Source of the DNA: Prolixibacteraceae bacterium
Lineage (GTDB): Bacteria; Bacteroidota; Bacteroidia; Bacteroidales; Prolixibacteraceae
DNA length: 6,597 nucleotides
Direction of reading: 5' to 3'
Assembly (NCBI GenBank): GCA_003450125.1
Contig: DMFR01000074.1
Coordinates: forward strand, 7,836-14,432
The position numbers were made by a program, and so were the translations under genes. Each line of letters begins with the position of its first letter. Positions within the stretch are counted from its first letter, which is position 1. The notes under the pieces were generated by a model. It searched no databases. It was not told the origin of the DNA and worked only from the letters and a program-made list of their open reading frames with translations. Positions 1 to 6,597 of this stretch are shown here, one piece after another.

Positions 1-3
1 CAT
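1..3 (-). CDS. Possible start codon of a downstream gene, cut by the window edge
   Basis: On the - strand an ATG occupies positions 3 to 1, 16 nt after the TAA stop (22-20) of the vWA-domain gene. The short A-rich gap and same orientation fit a following gene in the same transcription unit. Only the start codon is inside the window, so nothing can be said about the product, and the ATG could be a chance occurrence. Confidence 0.25.
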
Positions 4-19
4 TTTGTGTCTTTATCGG

Positions 20-2089
20 TTAATAAATTCCCCAATATTTTCTAAAAAACCATTCAATGCCCAACAAAAGGACCAGCAAGAAAAACAATGTTTTCAGATT
101 AATCCATTCTGTCAACAATGTTTGCTGATGCTGTTGTACGGTAATTTGCTTATTGTTGTTAATAGCATCAAGGAGCGTGCCATAATTGTCAATTGAAGCA
201 AATTTTCCACCTGTTTGTTGAGCCAATTGATATAACAATCCAAAATCAGCTTGGTTATTTTGAAGTTCGATTTCATTTTTTACAATACTAAAGCTTCCTT
301 TTTCTGTAAAATGTTGATTGCCAAGTTGTGTTTCTGCCTCAAAGGTATAATCCCCCGGCTGAAGGTTTCCCACATTCAAATGGTAATAATTGTCAATCCG
401 GTCAAAGGTGTAGGCAAATTCTTTCAGGCTGTCACTTTTGATCCGTATATTAACATCAGGGGCATTGACCAGTTCATAGCTGTCATTGTACAATTCAGCC
501 GTTAATTCAATATTGTCAGTTTCCTGGAACAGAGCCGGATAGTTTACATTGAAATTGTCTTCATTTTCCTTTAATGAAAGGTATTGTACGATCTTGTTTG
601 TCAGTTCATTAAAGGCTTCATGGTCACCATTGTTCTGGAAATCAAACAACCGCCAGCGCCACAATCCTTCACCTACCACAAACCCCACTTTACGGCCTTT
701 ATCATTTCCAAATGCCATAATTGATTTTGAGGTACGTATATTTTTGATGCTCTGATAAGCCAGGTTTTGCAGCACAGGTGAAATTTCTGTGTTGCCAAAA
801 GGACTCAATAGCGGGGGAGCAGTAGCCAAAAATTCTTTTGTTTCATTTGATAGTGTAAACAACGAAAAGTTATCATCAAAAACGGCTTGTACTTCCTCTG
901 TGTTTGTACTTGAGGCCACCTTCAATCCCAAATCCAGGGTATTGAACTGTTCCAAAAGTGTATTGGGCCCTATGAGAAATAAAACAGGCACCCGGCTTTC
1001 CTTTATCTTGAGTAAAAGTTTACTGGCCACGTTTTTAACCGATGGAAGTTGGTTTAAAACAATAAGGCTGTATTTCCTCAGGCTATCGGGAAGGTCATTG
1101 CCTGTAACCAATTCTGTTTCATAATTTTGGAGTTCAGAAATGCTACTACGAAGAGCACCCAGATCAGGATGTGGTCCATCACTGAGCATTAAAATCCGCT
1201 GTTTGTTTTCCAACACCTGGATGACAAACTCGTAGTCATTGTTCTTTACATTCAATTCCTCACCAAATGGCCTGATATGGATTTTATAATGTTGCAACCC
1301 GGTTTGAGTGGCTTCAGGATTGACAAATTCTAGCTTGAAATCATCGTCCGAAACAATTGGAATGGTACTTGAATAAACCGGTTTGCCATTGTTCTCTATA
1401 TCAAGGTAGGCCATTTTATTTTTAAGTTTCGAAAACTTTAATTCCATTTCTATGGGAAACTTATTTTTTAGAAAGGCAACCTTATTGGTTTTAACGCTTC
1501 TAATGGCAGCATCAGCCTGAAGGGTAGTATCACCCACTCCAATGGAATAAACGGGAAATTTCAGGCTGGAAGTGAAATTAACAGGGTTTTGCCCCTGGTT
1601 GTAGATACCATCGCCCACCAGAATTAAAGCCCCTATGTTTTTATTGATGTAATTGCTTTTAAGCGTTTTAATCATTTGTCCGTAATCAGACCTTCTTTCA
1701 TTGCCTGAAATCAATCCATTGGACTGCGTCTTTTCTCCAAATGACCAGAATTCAACCTGGTAATCATCCGCAAAACGATCTTTAATTGTCTTTGATAGTT
1801 GTTCAAATGTTTGGGTGTATGGTTTTACGGAAAGGGAATTGTCCAACGCCACTGCCAGGATGGGTAACTGTTTAATTTTCTTCACCTTTCGCATCAATGG
1901 AGAAAGCAGAAACAGGAAAACCAATAGGAGAGAAGCGAATCGTAAAAAGGCCAATACACCTTTCTGAATGGGCGACAGGCTTACATTTTCTTTATTTTTG
2001 AAATAAAGAAGAAAACTGATCCCTGACGCTGCAAGCAAAGCCAAAAGAACCCATATCCCTGAATAACTATGATCAAAACTAATTTCCAA
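20..2089 (-). CDS. Membrane-anchored vWA-domain protein with a glutamine-amidotransferase-like domain
   Basis: The 689-residue protein has hydrophobic segments at about 11-30, 44-64 and 664-682. A vWA domain follows at about 76-190, with a metal-ion-dependent adhesion site: D83-x-S85-x-S87, S134-D135 (S where T is usual) and D160 in VGDG. Next come a beta-rich stretch (about 195-292), a region resembling class I glutamine amidotransferase folds (about 296-480, from RILMLSDG to GEGLWRWRLFDF) and a second Ig-like stretch (about 515-605). The protein contains no cysteine, so amidotransferase catalysis is excluded. The order (two N-terminal membrane segments, vWA, C-terminal anchor) recalls Bacteroidota BatA-like proteins, but the chain is about twice as long and no bat genes are nearby. 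The soluble part is probably periplasmic; basic residues after segment two (67-73) make the topology uncertain. The start is TTG at 2089: in-frame stops lie 15-20 nt upstream, and the next Met is residue 66, inside the mature fold. Role unknown; metal-dependent protein binding is inferred. Confidence 0.88.
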   Translation of the reverse strand: MEISFDHSYSGIWVLLALLAASGISFLLYFKNKENVSLSPIQKGVLAFLRFASLLLVFLFLLSPLMRKVKKIKQLPILAVALDNSLSVKPYTQTFEQLSKTIKDRFADDYQVEFWSFGEKTQSNGLISGNERRSDYGQMIKTLKSNYINKNIGALILVGDGIYNQGQNPVNFTSSLKFPVYSIGVGDTTLQADAAIRSVKTNKVAFLKNKFPIEMELKFSKLKNKMAYLDIENNGKPVYSSTIPIVSDDDFKLEFVNPEATQTGLQHYKIHIRPFGEELNVKNNDYEFVIQVLENKQRILMLSDGPHPDLGALRSSISELQNYETELVTGNDLPDSLRKYSLIVLNQLPSVKNVASKLLLKIKESRVPVLFLIGPNTLLEQFNTLDLGLKVASSTNTEEVQAVFDDNFSLFTLSNETKEFLATAPPLLSPFGNTEISPVLQNLAYQSIKNIRTSKSIMAFGNDKGRKVGFVVGEGLWRWRLFDFQNNGDHEAFNELTNKIVQYLSLKENEDNFNVNYPALFQETDNIELTAELYNDSYELVNAPDVNIRIKSDSLKEFAYTFDRIDNYYHLNVGNLQPGDYTFEAETQLGNQHFTEKGSFSIVKNEIELQNNQADFGLLYQLAQQTGGKFASIDNYGTLLDAINNNKQITVQQHQQTLLTEWINLKTLFFLLVLLLGIEWFFRKYWGIY

Positions 2090-2108
2090 AGCGCGTATTT
2101 TTTATCAT
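2079..2108 (-). other. Nine-codon upstream reading frame overlapping the TTG start
   Basis: On the - strand an ATG at 2108-2106 opens a nine-codon frame ending at TAG 2081-2079. It is shifted one base relative to the vWA gene and covers that gene's TTG start at 2089-2087. It could be a leader frame that influences translation of the downstream gene, or simply chance in AT-rich DNA. No ribosome binding site is visible for either start. Confidence 0.2.
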
Positions 2109-2308
2109 GAGCCAAAATTAACAAACTTGAGTTATAAAGAACTTTCAAGACTTGTTTTTCTGTTAATCAAATTGCCTATTTTTATTTGATAAAATAGTCC
2201 TATGGTGAACTTTTACAATTCTCTTTCCTTTCACAAGCTTAAAATCTCAGGATCTGTCATTCATAGCCATTTTCTTTTTAATTTAGCCCTTTAACCTGCA
2301 CATTTTAG
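2090..2308. other. Divergent intergenic region between the vWA gene and the protease-barrel gene
   Basis: These 219 bp must hold the promoters of both divergent genes. The side facing the vWA gene has the -7 match described separately. On the + strand, TTTATTTG at 2181-2188 comes close to TAnnTTTG but lacks the leading TA, and no convincing -33 partner was found. A small inverted repeat (CTTGA 2126-2130, TCAAG 2145-2149) is too short to call an operator. No terminator, tRNA or small gene was seen. Confidence 0.5.
2113..2120 (-). promoter_or_regulatory. Candidate Bacteroidota -7 promoter element for the vWA-domain gene
   Basis: The - strand reads TAATTTTG here, an exact match to the Bacteroidota sigma factor -7 consensus TAnnTTTG. 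It lies 23 nt upstream of the TTG start, which would give a very short leader. The partner -33 element is poor: the best TTG is at 2148-2146, 25 nt away, longer than the usual spacing of roughly 17-23 nt. An eight-base degenerate motif in AT-rich DNA can arise by chance, so this is tentative. Confidence 0.35.
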
Positions 2309-5212
2309 ATGAAGCACATTATCGGCATCCTATTGTTATTCCTTGTTGTAAATGAGGCGAATGCACAGTTTTTCCAGACAGGGCAAGATCCTTCGCATAT
2401 ACAGTGGAGGCAGATCAATACGGATCATTTTCAGGTCATTTATCCCGAAGAGTTTGATAAAGAGGCCCAGCGGTTGTCCTATGTGCTGTCTAAAGCCTAT
2501 GAATACGGAAGCCGAACGATGAATTTCAATCCAAGGAAGATCTCCGTGGTTTTGCATACCCGGACAATCAATTCCAATGGATTGGTGGCATGGGCTCCCA
2601 AACGGATGGAGCTGTTTACAACCCCTCCCCAGCAAATTTATGCACAGGATTGGCTGGAGCAATTGGCGCTTCACGAATTCAGGCATTTTGTTCAAATGGA
2701 TAAGATTCAAAGCGAGCTGCCCTTTCTGTTAAAGCTTATTTTAGGGGAACAGGCAACGGCCATTGTGACAGGTACTTATTTGCCGCTTTGGTTTTTGGAA
2801 GGGGATGCAGTCGTGACTGAAACTGCCCTTTCACATTCGGGCCGTGGCCGGATGGCTTCCTTTAATATGGAATACCGTGCCCAGTTGACTCAAAGGGGTA
2901 AATATTCATTGGACAAAGCTTACTTGGGTTCATACAAGGATTTCGTGCCTGATTATTACAAACTTGGCTACCTGTTGGTGGGTAAAGGCCGGGAAGAATA
3001 CGGCCCGCAGCTTTGGTCTGACGTAATAGATAAAGTGGGAAATCAACCCCTTTCTATCAGACCGGTGAATGCTGTCTTGAAAAAGGAAACGGGCATGAAT
3101 ACCAAACAATTGTACAATCAAATATTTAATGATCTTTCCCTTGGATGGAAACAGGATTTAAATGCTGAGGCCAAGTCCAGTTCTCCAATTGTTTCACCCC
3201 TCAAAAAAAATTATACCAGTTACCTTTATCCTGAATATTATCAAGATTCATTGATCGTTGCGTACAGAACTTCGATAGACGATATTGGCCGTTTTGTAAT
3301 GATCAGCCCCGGGGGATCTGAAAAGATCATTTATACTCCAGGGTCCATATTGGATGAGTCAGTTTCCATGAAGAATCAGTTGATCATCTGGGCTGAAGAT
3401 AGGGCCGATATCCGATGGACTCATGCTGACCGGTCGGTTATTTTGATCTACAACATGGCAACCAAAAGGAAACAGGAATTCAGGTTGAAGAACAAGCTTT
3501 TTAGCCCTGCAATCTCGCCTGACCTAAAGTCTTTTGCTGCCGTTGAAGTTGATCCCCAAAACAACTTCTTTTTGACGGTTTTCAATTTAAATACAGGGGA
3601 TATCATGCAGCGGTATAATACCAGGGATAACGCCTATTTTATCAATCCCTGCTGGGATGAAAAAGGGGAGAAGCTGTACTTTGTAAGTCTTACCGCCAAA
3701 GGTAAATGTCTATCTTCACTGGATATTCAAACAAAAGAAATTCAATCTATTACCCCTTATACGTTTGGTGATATAAAGAACCCGGTTTTCATCAACCACC
3801 AGCTGATTTTCTCTGCCGATTTTTCAGGAACCGATCATTTGTATTCAATGGATCTGGGCACCCATCAAGTCCTTCGAATTTATAAGGCTGACTTTGGAGT
3901 TGATTATCCATCGGCGACAAATTCTAAAAATGAGATTCTGTTCAGTAATTATTCAGCCAGGGGCTATCAGCTTTCGGTTCTCAATCTGGCAGATAAAAGC
4001 CGCCTTACTGAAATCGCATCTATCAGTCTTCAATCCAATCCGTTGGCAGATAAACTTGGCGCCCAGGAAAAAGGAATCCCAGATTTAACCAACAGGGATT
4101 CAATTCAATACCATTCAAAAAAGTATTCAAAGCTGGGCCATTTATTCAATTTCCACAGCTGGGCCCCTGCTTATGTTGATATTAACAGTTATGAGATCAG
4201 GCCAGGAGTTACCTTCTTTTCTCAAAATACACTTGGAACTGCTGAAACCCAGATTGGCTATGACTACAACGTAGCGGACCATACCGGAAAATACCGGTTG
4301 GCCTTTAATTATTTCGGCCTGTTCCCTGAACTGAATACTGATTTATCCTATGGGAATGGGGTTTCCCATTATTACCAGGTGAACAATACCACTGACCAGT
4401 TCAACCATGTCATCAAGAGCGATACAACGGTTCAGAGCTTTGGATGGCATGAATGGACGGCAGATGTTGATATGCGCATCCCGCTGAACTTGTCCAAAGG
4501 AAAATATTCCGCTGGTCTTTTCCCTGAAATAAAATATACTTTTAACCAGTCAACGCCCAACGCCTCAGCTCCCGAAAGTTTTAATCCGGAAGACTATCAT
4601 GCATTGACTTACCGCTTATATTACTATCACATCATCCATCAGTCTTCCCAAAATATCATACCCAAATGGGGGCAGCAGTTTGACCTTATTTTCCGGCATA
4701 CCCCATTTGTGGGAACTGACCTTGGCAATCTTTCAGGAATTCAGTCTGTACTATACTTCCCTGGCCTTAGCCGCAACGATGGATTTAAAATTTACCAGGG
4801 TTACCAGCAAAAGAACTTTGCCCAACTGTCAAGCTTTTCCAATTTTGTACGCTTTCCCCGCGGCTATCAAAGTATGGAAAACAATAAATTGTACTCCTTT
4901 GCGGCTGATTACATGACCCCGCTTTCTTATCCTGATTTGAGCCTGGGCAAACTGGTCTATTTCAAGCGGATAAAATCTTCTTTGTTTTACGACTATGCTT
5001 TTTTATCCGTGCCGATTGTTGACAAGAACCATGTCATTGTTCCAAATCAATACCAGATGACTATGAATTCCCTGGGCCTGGAACTGACATCGGACCTTCA
5101 TGTGTTGCGTTTTTTTGCACCTGTTGAAATGGGTTTCCGGACCATTTACCGGCCCGAGTTTCAGGACTTCCAGTTTAACCTGCTGCTTTCGGTCGATTTC
5201 AATGGCTTTTAG
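2309..5212 (+). CDS. Secreted gluzincin-type peptidase fused to a TolB-like propeller and an outer-membrane barrel
   Basis: The 967-residue protein starts with a signal peptide (hydrophobic 4-14, likely cleavage after ANA at 17-19). Residues about 30-285 form a metallopeptidase-like domain: HEFRH (122-126) fits HExxH, and E164 in WFLEG, 38 residues later, is placed as the third zinc ligand of gluzincins of the peptidase MA type. Residues about 301-565 contain six recurring units of 35-45 residues with the TolB/PD40 pattern (for example FSPAISPD, NPCWDEKGEKLYFVS, NEILFSNYSARGYQLSVLNL), suggesting a six-blade propeller. Residues about 620-967 are rich in alternating aromatic and polar residues and end in phenylalanine, as outer-membrane barrels do. 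PRGYQS at 850-855, followed by a strand ending DYMTPL, resembles the conserved RGF/Y lid motif of Omp85 (BamA/TamA) barrels. No POTRA domains are seen; the peptidase and propeller take their place. An in-frame TAG directly before the ATG fixes the start. Substrate and role are unknown; a cell-surface or periplasmic protease tethered to the outer membrane is inferred. Confidence 0.9.
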   Translation: MKHIIGILLLFLVVNEANAQFFQTGQDPSHIQWRQINTDHFQVIYPEEFDKEAQRLSYVLSKAYEYGSRTMNFNPRKISVVLHTRTINSNGLVAWAPKRMELFTTPPQQIYAQDWLEQLALHEFRHFVQMDKIQSELPFLLKLILGEQATAIVTGTYLPLWFLEGDAVVTETALSHSGRGRMASFNMEYRAQLTQRGKYSLDKAYLGSYKDFVPDYYKLGYLLVGKGREEYGPQLWSDVIDKVGNQPLSIRPVNAVLKKETGMNTKQLYNQIFNDLSLGWKQDLNAEAKSSSPIVSPLKKNYTSYLYPEYYQDSLIVAYRTSIDDIGRFVMISPGGSEKIIYTPGSILDESVSMKNQLIIWAEDRADIRWTHADRSVILIYNMATKRKQEFRLKNKLFSPAISPDLKSFAAVEVDPQNNFFLTVFNLNTGDIMQRYNTRDNAYFINPCWDEKGEKLYFVSLTAKGKCLSSLDIQTKEIQSITPYTFGDIKNPVFINHQLIFSADFSGTDHLYSMDLGTHQVLRIYKADFGVDYPSATNSKNEILFSNYSARGYQLSVLNLADKSRLTEIASISLQSNPLADKLGAQEKGIPDLTNRDSIQYHSKKYSKLGHLFNFHSWAPAYVDINSYEIRPGVTFFSQNTLGTAETQIGYDYNVADHTGKYRLAFNYFGLFPELNTDLSYGNGVSHYYQVNNTTDQFNHVIKSDTTVQSFGWHEWTADVDMRIPLNLSKGKYSAGLFPEIKYTFNQSTPNASAPESFNPEDYHALTYRLYYYHIIHQSSQNIIPKWGQQFDLIFRHTPFVGTDLGNLSGIQSVLYFPGLSRNDGFKIYQGYQQKNFAQLSSFSNFVRFPRGYQSMENNKLYSFAADYMTPLSYPDLSLGKLVYFKRIKSSLFYDYAFLSVPIVDKNHVIVPNQYQMTMNSLGLELTSDLHVLRFFAPVEMGFRTIYRPEFQDFQFNLLLSVDFNGF
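5199..5212. other. 14-bp tail-to-tail overlap of convergent genes
   Basis: The stop of the + strand protease-barrel gene (TAG, 5210-5212) lies inside the last codons of the - strand phosphoesterase gene, whose TGA stop is at 5201-5199. The shared bases encode the terminal N-G-F of the barrel protein on one strand and K-S-H of the phosphoesterase on the other. No hairpin followed by a T-run was found nearby, so the two transcripts probably overlap further. Confidence 0.95.
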
Positions 5213-6419
5213 TCCGGTATAGGGTCAACAACGTTATTTCCGGTCGCATCTCTATCCTTCCTTTATAGCCAATTGTTCCAAGTCCCCTGTTCACGTATAG
5301 TGTCTGGCCCTGTGACTGATAGAGTCCGCCCCAGTTCTTTTCAATGAAATAAATCGGGCTAAATTCGATGCCTGCAATTTTTATCCCGAACTGACCTCCG
5401 TGGGTATGACCCGAAAGGGTCAACGGAATATCTGTATCCGGCACTACCTTTGCACTCCAGTGTGCAGGATCATGCGTCATTAATATTTCAAATGAGTTAG
5501 CCGGAATACCTTTCATGGCTGCATCCAGATCGGCATACTGGGGAAATGGACGGTGTCCCCAGTTTTCAACACCAATTAAAGCAAAGGCGGTATCCTTAAC
5601 CGATATTTTATCCCAACTATTGAGCAACAGCTTGAACCCTGCATCCGTTAAACCGGATTCAATCTGGTGTAAATTTCGTAACTTGCTTGCTGAATCGGGC
5701 CAGTTCGAATAGTCTCCATAATCGTGGTTGCCCTGAATGGCATATTTTCCGTAACGTCCCGAAAGTTGGTTTAAGTAAGGTTCAAATCCTTTAATTTCAT
5801 CACCGAAATTATTGACCAAATCGCCTGTAAACAGAAGTAAATCAGGATCTAATCCTTTAACGATCTGTACCGTTTTGGCCATTACCTCTGGATTGTTTCC
5901 AAAGCTGCCAAGATGAATGTCAGAAAGCTGAACGATCTTAAATCCATTGAGTTGCTCGGGCCAGTTGTTGAAGTATAGGTCCTGTTTTTCAACATTGATC
6001 GTGTACCGACCCCAATAAATACCGTATAAAATAATGGTAAAAAGACCTGTACAAATCACAAAAGATCCGGTCAATAGGATCAACTGATATCGTTTCCCTG
6101 CCACCCATCTGGGTAAAAAAGAAAAAAGCGTAATGAGCGTAAATACAAATTTGGGGAATAGGTTCAAAAAAGTGACCGATATGACAAAATAGAAAAAGGT
6201 GTAACTCCTGGCCTGCCTGATGACTTCGGGATTGGAAAAAGCATAGATCAACAGGCCTGAAGTGAAAAGGCTGATCAATGCATAAAGGGAGCTTATAGCG
6301 ATGATGGTCCTTTTCGATGAGCCTTTGATCAGCTGCCAGATTCCAAAGTAGGAGATAAGCTCAATCAAAATTACAAGGGCAACAAAGAATACCAAAAATG
6401 CCGAAGGAATGCCTCTCAT
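5199..6419 (-). CDS. Membrane-anchored calcineurin-like metallophosphoesterase (YkuE/YaeI type)
   Basis: The 406-residue protein has about four hydrophobic segments in its first 140 residues (about 5-30, 38-61, 73-102 and 112-136), then a complete calcineurin-like phosphoesterase domain. All metal-site blocks are present: D167-x-H169 in LSDIHLG, GD at 199-200 (FTGDLVNN), GNHD at 230-233, H316 in MTHDPAHW and GHTHGGQ at 337-343. The GHTHGGQ form and the order of blocks fit the COG1408 group, which includes Bacillus YkuE, E. coli YaeI and chlamydial LpxG. It should be a two-metal phosphohydrolase at the inner membrane; the substrate cannot be read from sequence. UDP-2,3-diacylglucosamine hydrolysis, as by LpxG, is one possibility, but no lipid A genes are nearby. 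The ATG at 6419 gives the full first membrane segment; no ribosome binding site is visible, as is usual in Bacteroidota. It is transcribed towards the protease-barrel gene and overlaps its end by 14 bp. Confidence 0.93.
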   Translation of the reverse strand: MRGIPSAFLVFFVALVILIELISYFGIWQLIKGSSKRTIIAISSLYALISLFTSGLLIYAFSNPEVIRQARSYTFFYFVISVTFLNLFPKFVFTLITLFSFLPRWVAGKRYQLILLTGSFVICTGLFTIILYGIYWGRYTINVEKQDLYFNNWPEQLNGFKIVQLSDIHLGSFGNNPEVMAKTVQIVKGLDPDLLLFTGDLVNNFGDEIKGFEPYLNQLSGRYGKYAIQGNHDYGDYSNWPDSASKLRNLHQIESGLTDAGFKLLLNSWDKISVKDTAFALIGVENWGHRPFPQYADLDAAMKGIPANSFEILMTHDPAHWSAKVVPDTDIPLTLSGHTHGGQFGIKIAGIEFSPIYFIEKNWGGLYQSQGQTLYVNRGLGTIGYKGRIEMRPEITLLTLYRTKSH

Positions 6420-6597
6420 AAAAGTAAGTTTAAATCAAAATAGAAAATTACGCATTTTGAAGACCATTTGGACCTACCTGAGCCAATTTTTATGCCTTTT
6501 GTTGAAAAATTTGCTGTTTTCTTCCAGAAGAGAAAAAAATGAATTGTAACTATTAAAAGTTAAATAACATCACTTCAAATCAATAGCCCTATTATCG
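6420..6597. other. Non-coding upstream region of the phosphoesterase gene
   Basis: These 178 bp are AT-rich and carry no supported gene on either strand. They must contain or lie close to the promoter of the - strand phosphoesterase gene. The nearest approach to a -7 element is TATTTTG on the - strand at 6435-6441, one base short of the TAnnTTTG spacing and very close to the ATG. An imperfect palindrome at 6517-6535 has only a two-base loop and is not a credible terminator. Confidence 0.5.

Noticed and set aside
789..1124. A 111-codon open frame on the + strand
   Set aside because: It lies wholly antisense to the well-supported vWA-domain gene, shows no recognisable domain or plausible start signal, and is explained by the codon content of the opposite strand.
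20..2089. Assignment as BatA/BatB of the aerotolerance operon
   Set aside because: The domain order is similar, but the protein is about twice as long, has extra domains, and no MoxR ATPase, DUF58 or other bat gene is next to it.
2126..2154. Small inverted repeats CTTGA/TCAAG and CAAGACTTG in the divergent intergenic region
   Set aside because: Arms of four to five bases are expected by chance in a region of this size, and they do not match a regulator site that I recognise.
2336..2710. A 124-codon open frame on the - strand
   Set aside because: It is antisense to the signal peptide and peptidase domain of the protease-barrel gene, whose motifs are clear; the translated product has no recognisable features.
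6517..6535. Imperfect palindrome CTTCCAGAAG with flanking T and A runs
   Set aside because: The core stem is four bases with a two-base loop, and the flanks are simple AT tracts; it is not a credible terminator, and one half-site is not enough to call an operator.
1..6597. Defence, toxin-antitoxin, phage or mobile-element system
   Set aside because: No integrase, transposase, nuclease, terminal repeat or small toxin-antitoxin pair is seen. All three genes are envelope proteins in separate transcription units with similar base composition.

Overview
The window looks like a chromosomal segment from a member of the Bacteroidota. Evidence: AT-leaning base composition, no Shine-Dalgarno sequences ahead of any of the three genes, an exact match to the Bacteroidota -7 promoter motif (TAnnTTTG) ahead of one gene, and three proteins of types that I associate with this phylum. 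The order within the phylum cannot be fixed from what is visible. No RNA gene, insertion sequence, CRISPR array or sign of recent transfer was seen.

Layout. Positions 20-2089 (- strand) hold a 689-residue inner-membrane protein with a von Willebrand factor A (vWA) domain, followed by a glutamine-amidotransferase-like fold without cysteine and a C-terminal membrane anchor. It appears to start at TTG. A further gene may begin just past its stop, with its start codon at the very edge of the window. A 219-bp intergenic region separates it from a divergent gene at 2309-5212 (+ strand). That gene encodes a 967-residue secreted protein that combines a gluzincin-type HExxH metallopeptidase domain, a six-blade TolB-like propeller and a C-terminal outer-membrane barrel that appears to be Omp85-like. 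A convergent gene at 5199-6419 (- strand) overlaps its 3' end by 14 bp and encodes a 406-residue membrane-anchored calcineurin-like metallophosphoesterase. The last 178 bp are non-coding as far as can be seen.

How they work together. All three products belong to the cell envelope (inner membrane/periplasm, outer membrane, inner membrane), but they are transcribed separately (divergent, then convergent), so no operon or multi-gene system is implied. The most interesting object is the single-chain protease/propeller/barrel protein. The rest looks like ordinary core or semi-core genome, and I found no convincing defence or mobile system.
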